From the NCBI GenBank assembly GCA_019459145.1, contig JAIBEK010000038.1, forward strand, positions 18,410-82,409: DNA of 64,000 bases. The letters are read 5' to 3'. The stretch comes from Arenimonas sp. GTDB lineage: Bacteria > Pseudomonadota > Alphaproteobacteria > Rhizobiales > Rhizobiaceae. Position 1 is the first letter of the stretch; each line of letters begins with the position of its first letter. Positions 15,462-23,660 of the stretch are shown in pieces. Position numbers and translations under genes: made by a program. The notes under the pieces are model-generated. The model was not told the origin of the DNA. It did no database searches and worked only from the letters and a program-made list of their open reading frames with translations.

Positions 15462-16769
15462 TTACGCCACCCATTGGGCGATGTCGTCGCGTTCGCCGAT
15501 CAGGGCCAGGCCGTGGGCGATGGAGACGAGTTCGCCGCCGGTCTCGATGCGGCTTGCGTCGAAGCGGTCGGTGAAGATGCGGCGCACGGCCGGCACGAAG
15601 GATGTGCCGCCGGTGAGGAAGACCTTGTCGATCTCGCCGGGCGCCGTGTCGGTCGTGGTCAAGACCTCGTCGAGCGCGCCTTCGATGCGCGCCAGATCCT
15701 CGGCGATCCAGCCCTCGAACTCGGTGCGCTTCACCGATTTTTCCCCGGCCCGGCCGAGCGGCGAGAAGCGGAATTCGGCTTCCTCGGTCGATGACAGCGC
15801 CATCTTGGTGGCCGAGACCGCCTGGTAGAGCGGATAGCCCTCGTCATGTTCGACAAGATCGATGAACAGTTCGAGCTTGTCCGGCTCGAGGCTCTGGCGC
15901 ACCAGCGATTTCAAATCGGCATATTCGCGCGAGCTCTTGAACACCGAGAGCTGGTTCCAGCGCGAGAACGAGGTGTAGTAATTGCTCGGCACGTCGAGCA
16001 CCTTGTCGAAACTCTTGAACTGGCTGCCCTTGCCGATTTCCGGTGCGACCAGATGCTCGATGATGCGCGCATCGAACTGGTCACCGGCAATGCCGACGCC
16101 GGAATGGCCGACCGGGACTGCGCAGAGCTTGCCGCCGCGGGTCTCGAAGCGGATCAGCGAATAGTCGGTGGTGCCGCCGCCGAAATCGGCGACCAGCACG
16201 GTAGCATCCTGCTTCAGATGCTGGGCGAAATAGAAGGCCGCCGCCACCGGCTCGTAGACATAGTGGATCTCGGGAAAGCCGAAACGCGACAGGGCCTCGT
16301 TGTAGCGGCTCATCGCCAGCTGCGGATCGGGGCTCGCGCCGGCAAAATGCACCGGGCGCCCAGCGACGATGCGTTTCGCCCCCGACGGCCAGCCGTCGCC
16401 GGCATAGACTTCCAGCCGGCGCAGGAAAACCTCCATCAGGTCCTCGAACTGGAAGCGCCGGGCATGGATCAGCGTGCCCTGGAACAGCGCCGAGGCGGCA
16501 AAGGTCTTGATCGACTGGAGAAAGCGGCAGTCGCCCGGATTGTCGATGAAGGCGCGGATCGCCGCCTGTCCGGCTTCGACCTTCAGCGCGCCGGCACCGA
16601 GCTGGCGGTCCTTGATGAAGGACAGCGCCGTGCGCATGCTGTCACTCGTCCCCGCCGACGAGGAAAAGCGGACCGAATGGGTGGCCCCCGGACGGCCGGC
16701 ACCTTCGCTGTCCGCAAGCGCCATCACCGTGTTCGTCGTGCCGAAATCAAGCCCCAGCGCCTCGGCCAT
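15462..16769 (-). CDS. Hsp70-family ATPase (YegD-like)
   Basis: A 435-residue actin/Hsp70-fold protein limited to the nucleotide-binding domain. Phosphate 1 is LDFGTTNT at the N-terminus, phosphate 2 is VADFGGGTTDYS near residue 195, and the adenosine motif is VFLTGGTSFVPAV near residue 380. No substrate-binding domain follows, which is normal for the YegD subgroup. GAAGGAG lies upstream of the ATG at 16769; the frame extends further upstream only through repeat sequence. There is no DnaJ or GrpE gene nearby. Its client or role is unknown. Confidence 0.85.
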   Translation of the reverse strand: MAEALGLDFGTTNTVMALADSEGAGRPGATHSVRFSSSAGTSDSMRTALSFIKDRQLGAGALKVEAGQAAIRAFIDNPGDCRFLQSIKTFAASALFQGTLIHARRFQFEDLMEVFLRRLEVYAGDGWPSGAKRIVAGRPVHFAGASPDPQLAMSRYNEALSRFGFPEIHYVYEPVAAAFYFAQHLKQDATVLVADFGGGTTDYSLIRFETRGGKLCAVPVGHSGVGIAGDQFDARIIEHLVAPEIGKGSQFKSFDKVLDVPSNYYTSFSRWNQLSVFKSSREYADLKSLVRQSLEPDKLELFIDLVEHDEGYPLYQAVSATKMALSSTEEAEFRFSPLGRAGEKSVKRTEFEGWIAEDLARIEGALDEVLTTTDTAPGEIDKVFLTGGTSFVPAVRRIFTDRFDASRIETGGELVSIAHGLALIGERDDIAQWVA

Positions 16770-16911
16770 CGCCGCCGCTCCTTCATGGTGTGTCGGTTGT
16801 TGAAGCCGGGCAGCGCCCGAAGATGAACAGGGCGCCAGGCGCCCGCAGTGAAGAGGGCGCGTATTGCCACGAAGGGGAGGGGTAAGGCAAGGGGTGGGGG
16901 GGGTCCGTTCC

Positions 16912-17051
16912 TCTTCTCCCCGGCGGGGAGAAGGTGGCGCGTAGCGCCGGATGAGGGGGAGCATCGGATAGGAGCGAAATGGCTTCGCCCCCCCCCCCTC
17001 ATCGCCTCGCCTGCGCTCGGCACTTCTCCCCGCTGGGGAGAAGAGGCCATT
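16912..17051. repeat. Palindromic intergenic repeat, copy 2
   Basis: TTCTCCCCGGCGGGGAGAA at 16914 is followed by GGCGCGTAGCGCC and a second hairpin TTCTCCCCGCTGGGGAGAA near 17024. The first 50 bases match copy 1 in the same orientation. Between the two end hairpins is a C9 run and a GATGAGGGGG/CCCCCTCATC pairing. It fills most of the gap between the Hsp70-like gene and the small membrane proteins; no coding sequence is supported here. Confidence 0.7.
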
Positions 17052-17140
17052 CCAAGACCGGCGCCGCAAGCTTCAACAATTGCATTGTGAAGGTAAGCTG
17101 GTCGGGGTTTGCCACCCTGTCAGAGCCGGTATGTGCCGGC

Positions 17141-17341
17141 CTATCGCACCGTGCGCCGCGCGATGGCGATCATCACCAAGCCGACAACGGCGAGGCCGGC
17201 GCCATAGGCGATCCACGGGCTCTGGTCGATCATGAAACTGGAGGCGGGATAGGGAAAATATCCGCTGCCCTGGCCCATCCAGACGAAGCCCATGAGCACG
17301 GCAAGCGCGCCGAGCAGGGTGAGTATGCGTTGCATCGACAT
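17141..17341 (-). CDS. Small two-segment membrane protein, paralogue A
   Basis: A 66-residue protein with two hydrophobic segments (about 5-22 and 42-60) and a short loop between them. The segment GFVWMGQGSGYFPYPASSFM parallels the same region of the neighbouring 74-residue protein, so the two are paralogues from a tandem duplication. It probably sits in the inner membrane with both ends in the cytoplasm (C-terminal ARRTVR). The function is unknown. Confidence 0.7.
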   Translation of the reverse strand: MSMQRILTLLGALAVLMGFVWMGQGSGYFPYPASSFMIDQSPWIAYGAGLAVVGLVMIAIARRTVR

Positions 17342-17423
17342 GGCAGGTGATCCCGGTCAAAAGGCATCCGACGCACCGGAAGCGCGGCCGTGACAACATG
17401 TGCGATCGTGTCGGTGAGCGCCG

Positions 17424-17648
17424 TCAGTTTGCCGTATGATGCTCTCGGCGCAGGAACCAGCGGGCGCCGACGAAGACCACCAGGCCGAAGGCCGCGACGA
17501 GCAAGCCGTTGATCGTCCACACACTTTCGTTCGGCATGAAGTCAGTGCCGGGCAGGCGGAACAGGCCGGTGCCATGGGCCACCCAGGCTATTCCGACAAT
17601 CAGCGTCAGGGCCCCGACGACGGTGAATAACTGGCGAATCTGCCCCAA
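17424..17648 (-). CDS. Small two-segment membrane protein, paralogue B
   Basis: A 74-residue protein, LGQIRQLFTVV onward, with two hydrophobic segments around GTGLFRLPGTDFMPNESVWT. It resembles paralogue A across the first segment and the loop. The start is taken as TTG at 17648 because GGAGGAGA lies six bases upstream; an ATG eleven codons earlier would place that ribosome site inside the gene. It precedes paralogue A on the same strand with an 82-base gap. Confidence 0.7.
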   Translation of the reverse strand: MGQIRQLFTVVGALTLIVGIAWVAHGTGLFRLPGTDFMPNESVWTINGLLVAAFGLVVFVGARWFLRREHHTAN

Positions 17649-17810
17649 TAGTCTCTCCTCCCATGGAACAATTTGTCGCACCCACTATAGTCGAGTCCGC
17701 GTCGGACGCCAGCAAAATCCCTCCGCTCATTCTTGGGGGGCTAATGAAGCGGAAACCCCGCGAACACTGGGTGTCGCGGGGCTTCATCGGCCTGGTCTGC
17801 TGTCGGCCGA

Positions 17811-18599
17811 TCAGATCGACTTTGCCGCTCCGCCATCGACGCGCATCATCGTGCCCGTCACATATGAGGCAGGCACCGAGCACAGGAAAGCGGCGGCTGC
17901 GGCAAATTCCTCGACCTTGCCGAGCCGGCCGGCCGGGATCGACCGGATCGAGGCGGCGCGCACCTCGTCCACCGACTTGCCGGCCTTGGTCGCATTGGCG
18001 GCGTCGAGTTCGTCGATCCGGTCGGTGTGGATGCGGCCGGGCAGCAGCATGTTGGCGGTGACGCCGTAGGAGGCGACCTCGGTCGCAAGCGTCTTGTTCC
18101 AGCCGACCAGCGCCGAGCGCAGCGTGTTGGACAAGGCCAGATTGGGGATCGGCTCGAAGACGCCGGACGAGGCGACGGTGAGGATGCGGCCAAACCCTTG
18201 CGTCTGCATCAGCGGCAGCAGCGCATTGGTGAGCGTGATGACACGCACCACCATGGACTGGAAGAAATTGTAGAGCTTTTCCGCCGTCATCTCCTCCGCC
18301 GTGCCCGGCGTCGGGCCGCCGGTATTGTTGACCAGAATGTCGATGCCGCCGAGCTTGTGGTGGACGGCGGCGAGCATGGTATCGACGAAGCCGGCATCGG
18401 ACAGATCGGCCTCGACCCAGTCGGCCTTGCCGCGACCGGCGGCATTGATGGCCTCGGCATTGGCCTTCAGCTTGTCGGCGCTGCGGCCGCAGAGCAGCAC
18501 ATGCGCGCCCTCATCGGCCAGCGCCCGGGCGATGCCGAGGCCAAGCCCGCGTGACGAGGCGAGCACAAGCGCCCGCTTGCCCGAAATTCCGAGATCCAT
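17811..18599 (-). CDS. SDR-family oxidoreductase with degenerate active site
   Basis: A 262-residue Rossmann-fold protein. The nucleotide-binding motif is ASSRGLGLG near residue 14, NNTGG (usually NNAG) near residue 90, and DGG at the C-terminus. The conserved Ser region is TVASSGV. The catalytic YxxxK is absent: the aligned positions in NLALSNTLRSAL carry Ser and Arg. That pattern recurs in a 3-oxoacyl-reductase-like branch of the family, so it may have another chemistry or a binding role. AGGGAAGGA precedes the ATG. The upstream extension to 18716 lacks a start signal. Confidence 0.8.
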   Translation of the reverse strand: MDLGISGKRALVLASSRGLGLGIARALADEGAHVLLCGRSADKLKANAEAINAAGRGKADWVEADLSDAGFVDTMLAAVHHKLGGIDILVNNTGGPTPGTAEEMTAEKLYNFFQSMVVRVITLTNALLPLMQTQGFGRILTVASSGVFEPIPNLALSNTLRSALVGWNKTLATEVASYGVTANMLLPGRIHTDRIDELDAANATKAGKSVDEVRAASIRSIPAGRLGKVEEFAAAAAFLCSVPASYVTGTMMRVDGGAAKSI

Positions 18600-18784
18600 G
18601 TTTGTTTCCTTCCCTGGTTCCTGTGTCCGCCGCAAGCGGTGTCGGGAAAGGTTATAAGGTGGCCGGCGGGTTTGGGAAGGGAAAAGCGCGAGGGCGTGGC
18701 CCGGTTCCGGCGCCATGGGACGCCATCGCCTGTGCCTGCGCCGCGCGGTGGGTAGGCGACATCGATGGCGCCGGGCGAGCCTGC

Positions 18785-19537
18785 TTAATCCCGAAAAGTG
18801 GCGCGGTACTCGCGCGGGCTCTTGCCCATCAGGTCACGGAAGGCGGCATTGAAGGCCGACAGCGAATTGTAGCCGACGGCGAACGCGATCTCGGTGACCG
18901 GCGCGTCGCCGCCTGCCAGTGCCTCGACGGCGCGGATCAGGCGGATGCGCCGAAGCGTCTCCCGCCAGGTCATCCCCATTTCCGTTGAGAAACGCCGGGC
19001 CAGCGCGCGTGGCGACTGGCCGGTGGCCTTGGCGATTGCGGCGAAAGCGGGCGCACCTTCGGCCTGTTCTTCCGTCAGTTCCAGTGCCCGGGCAAGGGCG
19101 GGGCTTGTCGGCGTTGGCAGCACGCAAGGGCTCGGCGTTTCCGCAAGCTTCAGGATGACGGTCACAAGCGTTTCGAGAATCCTCTGCGCATAGGACGAAA
19201 GCGGGCCGCCTTCGGCACCCCATTCGCGACACTCGGCGATCAGCTCGCGGGCCAGCGGCGAGACATCGAACACTGACAGAACCTGCTGTGGAGAGGGCGC
19301 GAAACTGGGCGCGTAGAGAACCGATGCGGAGGTCAGCCGCGACAGGATCGAAATCGTGACCGGATGGCCGGCAGCGATCAGTGCCGCGCGGGCCGGCGGC
19401 AGCGTCCAGCGCCGGCCATCCGCTTCCAGCCGGATCGTGCCTTCCATTGCATAGAGCAGATAGTGCCGGTCCATCCGGAATTCGGTGGGGCCGGCGGGCT
19501 CGAAACTCTGGTGAAAACAATAGGCGCCCGGTGTCAT
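18785..19537 (-). CDS. AraC-family transcriptional regulator
   Basis: A 250-residue regulator with an N-terminal cupin-like sensing domain (DRHYLLYAMEGTIRLEADGR) and two C-terminal helix-turn-helix units. The second carries ITEIAFAVGYNSLSAFNAAF followed by GKSPREYR, the AraC signature. Its ATG lies four bases after the stop of the ABM gene, so it is likely translationally coupled to it. The effector is unknown. Confidence 0.85.
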   Translation of the reverse strand: MTPGAYCFHQSFEPAGPTEFRMDRHYLLYAMEGTIRLEADGRRWTLPPARAALIAAGHPVTISILSRLTSASVLYAPSFAPSPQQVLSVFDVSPLARELIAECREWGAEGGPLSSYAQRILETLVTVILKLAETPSPCVLPTPTSPALARALELTEEQAEGAPAFAAIAKATGQSPRALARRFSTEMGMTWRETLRRIRLIRAVEALAGGDAPVTEIAFAVGYNSLSAFNAAFRDLMGKSPREYRATFRD

Positions 19538-19541
19538 TTTT

Positions 19542-19844
19542 TCAGTTTAACGTCTCGATCAGTCTCGCGTCAAAGCGACGGCTGATCGGCGCCGCCGCCA
19601 TCAGGGGACGCAGTATCGAAGCGGTTTCGACAAATGCCGCCGAGGCGGCATAGGCCGCAAAATCCTCACCGCTTTGCCATTCGTGCAGCACCCCCAGGCC
19701 CTGCCGGTCGGTCGGGTCAAGGAATGGAACAAAGGCCAGGCAACCCTTCATGGCGCGGATGACGGGAGCTTTCGCCATCAGGGCGTCGAGCGCCTTCTGG
19801 CGATCCTCTTCGATGGCGCGGAAGCGAACATGGGCGATCAGCAT
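19542..19844 (-). CDS. ABM-domain (antibiotic biosynthesis monooxygenase-like) protein
   Basis: A 100-residue ferredoxin-like fold protein. It has the family pattern MLIAHVRFRAIEEDRQKAL, then GCLAFVPFLDP, then LHEWQSGEDFAAYAASAAF. Relatives oxidise quinols or aromatic compounds without cofactors, or are housekeeping proteins of unknown substrate. AGATAGGAC precedes the ATG at 19844; a longer frame to 19937 has no start signal. It forms an operon with the AraC regulator. Confidence 0.75.
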   Translation of the reverse strand: MLIAHVRFRAIEEDRQKALDALMAKAPVIRAMKGCLAFVPFLDPTDRQGLGVLHEWQSGEDFAAYAASAAFVETASILRPLMAAAPISRRFDARLIETLN

Positions 19845-19986
19845 GGGCAGTCCTATCTGTCTGGCGTCAATGGGGGAGGTGTCGGAGAGATCCCGTCCCA
19901 TGACCGATGATTGCCAGAGGTTGGCTTGGCGCGCCAACGCGCAAAGGACAGTTATTTGCCTGCAACGGCCAGTTCAGCAGGCGAAC

Positions 19987-21387
19987 TCAAAACGGCACTT
20001 TCCCCGGATTGAAGATCCCCTTCGGGTCCACCGCCTGCTTGATCGTTCGCGCCAGCGCCTGCTTTTGCGGCGAGGCGAAGGTCTCGTAGGCGTGGCGCTT
20101 TTCGGTTCCGACGCCGTGTTCGGCGGAAAAGGAGCCGCCGGCTTCGCCGATGCCGACATAGATGGCGTTTTCCACGGCCAGTAGCTCGTCCGCAGGCAAG
20201 GGGCCTGGCTTGATCAGGGTGAGATGCAGGTTGCCGTCGGCGACATGGCCGTAGACATAGGCCTCGTAACCCGGATCGATCGCCTTCAGCCGGGCGTCGA
20301 GGCCGGAAACATAGGCGTCGAGACGGGTCGGCGGCACGGAGATGTCGAAGGACGGGGCGTGCGGGATCGCCGGGTAGTAGAAGCCGGAATCCTCGCGGAT
20401 GTCCCAGAACTTCTTCGCATGGTCGAGCGACTGGGCAATCACGCCGCCCTTGAGGGCTGCCGGCTCCCAGAGCGTTTCCAGTCCCTCTTCCAGCGCGACG
20501 GTGGCTCTCTCGACGGTTTCCGCCGAGACCTCGATCAGCAGGGCCGCGGCGTCCTCGTCCAGCCAGGAGAGGTCGAAGCCCTTGAGTGCCGAACAATCGC
20601 GGATATAGCGCGGCCACATCATCTCTGCGCCCTCGAGCGTCACCGAGGGCAGGCTACGGAAATGGCGGATGACGGACAACGCCGAGGCGGCATCGCTAAC
20701 GCCGAGGAAGGCGGTGGCGCGGGCGGGTCGCTGCAGCTCCAGTTTCAGCACCACCCGGGTGACGAAGCCGAAGGCGCCTTCGCCGCCGATGAATACCTGT
20801 TTGAGGTCCGGGCCGGCCGAGACTTTGACCACGCGCGTCATGTCGGAAAAGACGGCGCCCGACGGCAGAACGGCCTCGAGGCCGAGCACCTGGTGGCGCA
20901 TCACGCCGTTGCGAAAGGCGAGAATGCCGCCGGCATTGGTCGAGACCATGCCGCCGATCGTGGCTGAGCCGCGCGAGCCGAGGTCGATGCCGGTCGTGAG
21001 GCCGTGGGCCGCAACCGCCTGCTGTAGGGTCTCGAGCTGCACGCCGGCCTCCACCTCCACCGTCATTTCGTCCGGATGAACGGCGAGGATGCGGTTGAGG
21101 CGCGCCGACGACAGGATCACCTCGCCGGCATGGCTGACATTGCCGCCGACGAGGCCGGTCAAGCCTCCCTGCGGCACGAGCGCGACGTCATGCGCGGCAC
21201 ACCAGGCAACCAGTGCGGCGGCGGCTTGCGTCGAGGCGGGTTGCGCCATCACGCCGCCGGCGAAATTGTCGGGATGCTCGCCGGGATGCCGGCCGGCGAG
21301 GTCTGAAGGCCCTAGAAGGAACAGGTCGGGGTGAAGGCCCGACAGCAATTGCGTCAACTGTTCCGGGGTAAAGGTCTGGCGTGGCAT
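19987..21387 (-). CDS. FAD-binding (GlcD/D-2-hydroxyacid dehydrogenase type) oxidoreductase
   Basis: A 466-residue flavoprotein of the PCMH type. The FAD-binding part has PQGGLTGLVGG and GSRGSATIGGMVSTNAGG; the C-terminal oxidase domain ends with the GEAGGSFSAEHGVG motif and KQAVDPKGIFNPGK. This is the D-lactate, glycolate (GlcD) and D-2-hydroxyglutarate dehydrogenase family; the exact substrate cannot be told. It has no glcE/glcF partners here and is transcribed alone. Confidence 0.85.
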   Translation of the reverse strand: MPRQTFTPEQLTQLLSGLHPDLFLLGPSDLAGRHPGEHPDNFAGGVMAQPASTQAAAALVAWCAAHDVALVPQGGLTGLVGGNVSHAGEVILSSARLNRILAVHPDEMTVEVEAGVQLETLQQAVAAHGLTTGIDLGSRGSATIGGMVSTNAGGILAFRNGVMRHQVLGLEAVLPSGAVFSDMTRVVKVSAGPDLKQVFIGGEGAFGFVTRVVLKLELQRPARATAFLGVSDAASALSVIRHFRSLPSVTLEGAEMMWPRYIRDCSALKGFDLSWLDEDAAALLIEVSAETVERATVALEEGLETLWEPAALKGGVIAQSLDHAKKFWDIREDSGFYYPAIPHAPSFDISVPPTRLDAYVSGLDARLKAIDPGYEAYVYGHVADGNLHLTLIKPGPLPADELLAVENAIYVGIGEAGGSFSAEHGVGTEKRHAYETFASPQKQALARTIKQAVDPKGIFNPGKVPF

Positions 21388-21761
21388 GGATCACTCGTCT
21401 TTCTTGCTCTCGCCGGTTTCTAGAGCATTTCTGCCGAGAATGCGTAGCGGTTTTGCAGGCCGACAGGCGAGAAAACAGCACTCTCGCCTGAGCCTCGGAC
21501 ATGTTTCTCGCCGGATGCGCTCTGGCGACGGCCGAGCCGCGACACGAACGCCCTTGCAAGTCATCAGGTTGTATGACAACTGCGACTTCAAGCGGTGCTG
21601 GACAGAATAATTGACGTTAACGTAAGCGTCAGATATTCTGTTCGGGAATGTCGCCAAGCCTCTATTTCGAGCCACGGCATGTCGCATCGCGGCTCGACAA
21701 GGCGCTTGTGTTTTGACAAGGAAGAGGCCGAAGACTGGGATCGGCCGAGCGGAGAGAGACG
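21388..21761. other. Intergenic region with the ETF-QO promoter
   Basis: No gene is supported in this 374-base gap between the divergent flavoprotein genes. It holds the dyad-bearing promoter described separately. An untranslated leader of about 115 bases would follow that promoter. Confidence 0.6.
21611..21639 (+). promoter_or_regulatory. Promoter of ETF-QO with embedded operator-like dyad
   Basis: A perfect -35 hexamer consensus variant TTGACG (21611-21616) and TATTCT (21634-21639) are 17 bases apart. TGACGTTAACGTAAGCGTCA (21612-21631) fills the spacer and is a dyad with TGACG/CGTCA arms and ACGT-rich centre. Such ACGT-rich dyads resemble operators described for regulators of branched-chain amino-acid and fatty-acid breakdown such as LiuR; that link is inference. 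Confidence 0.6.
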
Positions 21762-23426
21762 ATGAGCGAGCAACACGAACTGCCCGAACGCGAGAGCATG
21801 GAATTCGACGTGGTGATCGTAGGCGCCGGCCCTGCCGGTCTGTCGGCGGCGATCCGCCTGAAACAGGTCAATCCCGAGATCACGGTCGTGGTGCTGGAGA
21901 AGGGCTCGGAAGTCGGCGCCCACATCCTGTCCGGCGCGGTGGTCGACCCCATCGGCATCGACAAGCTGCTGCCCGACTGGCGCGACGAGACCGATCATCC
22001 GTTCAAGACCAGGGTGACGGACGACCAGTTCCTGTTCCTCGGACCGGCCGGCTCGATCCGCCTGCCGAACATGTTCATGCCGCCGCTGATGAACAATCAC
22101 GGCAATTACATCGTCTCGCTCGGCAATGTCTGTCGCTGGCTCGCCACCCATGCCGAGGCGCTGGGTGTCGAGATCTATCCGGGCTTTGCCGCGACCGAAC
22201 TGCTCTATAGCGCCGAGGGCGCGGTGATCGGCGTCGCCACCGGCGACATGGGCATCGAGAAGAACGGCGAGCCCGGCCCGGCCTATACCCGCGGCATGGA
22301 ACTGCTCGGCAAATATGTGCTGATCGGCGAAGGCGTGCGCGGCTCGCTCGCCAAGCAACTGATCGCCAAATTTGATCTCCAGAAGGATCGCGAACCGCAG
22401 AAATTCGGCATCGGTCTCAAGGAACTCTGGCAGGTCAAGCCCGAGCATCATAAGCCGGGCCTCGTGCAGCACTCCTTCGGCTGGCCGCTCGACATGAAGA
22501 CCGGCGGCGGTTCGTTCCTCTACCATCTTGAAGACAACATGGTGGCGGTCGGCTTCGTCGTCCACCTGAACTACAAGAACCCCTATCTCTACCCGTTCGA
22601 GGAGTTCCAGCGCTTCAAGACCCATCCGGCGATCGCCCCGACGTTCGAAGGGGGCAAGCGCCTGTCCTACGGCGCCCGGGCCATCACCGAGGGCGGCTAC
22701 CAGTCGGTGCCGAAGCTCTCCTTCCCGGGCGGCGCGCTGATCGGCTGTTCCGCCGGTCTCGTCAACGTGCCGCGCATCAAGGGCAGCCACAATGCCGTGA
22801 TGTCGGGCATGCTGGCGGCCGACAAGATCGCCGAAGCGATCGCTGCCGGCCGCGCCAATGACGAGCCGGTCGAGATCGAGAACGAGTGGCGCTCGACAGA
22901 CATCGGCACGGACCTGAGGCGCGTGCGCAACGTCAAGCCGCTGTGGTCGAAGCTCGGCACCGCGCTCGGCGTCGGTTTGGGCGGCCTCGACATGTGGACC
23001 AACACGCTGTTCGGCTTCTCCTTCTTCGGCACGCTGAAGCACGGCAAGACCGATGCCGCTTCGCTCGAACCGGCGGCCAAGCACAAGCCGATCGCCTATC
23101 CCAAGCCCGATGGCGTGCTCACCTTCGACCGCCTGTCGTCGGTCTTCCTGTCCAACACCAATCATGAGGAGGACCAGCCGGTTCACCTCCAGGTCAAGGA
23201 CATGGACCTGCAGAAGCGCTCGGAACTCGGCGTCTATGCCGGTCCCTCGACCCGCTATTGCCCGGCCGGCGTCTATGAATGGGTGGAGAAGGATGGCGAG
23301 CAGGTCTACGTGATCAACGCGCAGAACTGCGTCCACTGCAAGACCTGCGACATCAAGGACCCGAACCAGAACATCAACTGGGTCCCGCCGCAGGGTGCCG
23401 AGGGGCCGGTCTATCCGAATATGTGA
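21762..23426 (+). CDS. Electron transfer flavoprotein-ubiquinone oxidoreductase
   Basis: A 554-residue membrane-associated FAD and iron-sulfur protein. It passes electrons from ETF (fatty acid, branched-chain and dimethylglycine oxidation) to ubiquinone. It has the N-terminal FAD motif VIVGAGPAGLSAAIRLK, a central domain with GGGSFLYHLEDN, and a C-terminal 4Fe-4S domain with CPAGVYEW and CVHCKTCDIKDP. Length matches the family. GGAGAGA precedes the ATG. Its etfAB partners are outside the window. Confidence 0.95.
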   Translation: MSEQHELPERESMEFDVVIVGAGPAGLSAAIRLKQVNPEITVVVLEKGSEVGAHILSGAVVDPIGIDKLLPDWRDETDHPFKTRVTDDQFLFLGPAGSIRLPNMFMPPLMNNHGNYIVSLGNVCRWLATHAEALGVEIYPGFAATELLYSAEGAVIGVATGDMGIEKNGEPGPAYTRGMELLGKYVLIGEGVRGSLAKQLIAKFDLQKDREPQKFGIGLKELWQVKPEHHKPGLVQHSFGWPLDMKTGGGSFLYHLEDNMVAVGFVVHLNYKNPYLYPFEEFQRFKTHPAIAPTFEGGKRLSYGARAITEGGYQSVPKLSFPGGALIGCSAGLVNVPRIKGSHNAVMSGMLAADKIAEAIAAGRANDEPVEIENEWRSTDIGTDLRRVRNVKPLWSKLGTALGVGLGGLDMWTNTLFGFSFFGTLKHGKTDAASLEPAAKHKPIAYPKPDGVLTFDRLSSVFLSNTNHEEDQPVHLQVKDMDLQKRSELGVYAGPSTRYCPAGVYEWVEKDGEQVYVINAQNCVHCKTCDIKDPNQNINWVPPQGAEGPVYPNM

Positions 23427-23660
23427 TGTTGAGGGTACGGAGGGCGTTACGCCTCACTGAACCGAAGCAGGCATTGGCCCTGTCCACGCTGACGCGGACG
23501 GGGCTATTTCCTTGCCTCTCTTCCGAATTGCTTCCGAAGGATACGGGCTTGCCGTGGCGCCATGCTCGGGCGTACCGATCCTTGGTCGTTCCGACTTGAA
23601 AAATGCCGTGCAAAGGGGCAGTTTGCGCCCATGTTCAGGATCAGTTGAAAGCTTCCCTTC

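Noticed and set aside
21588..23336. 582-residue minus-strand open frame
   Set aside because: It lies wholly opposite the ETF-QO gene. The translation is a repetitive Asp/Glu/His/Arg-rich pattern typical of antisense reading in high-GC DNA and has no domain features.
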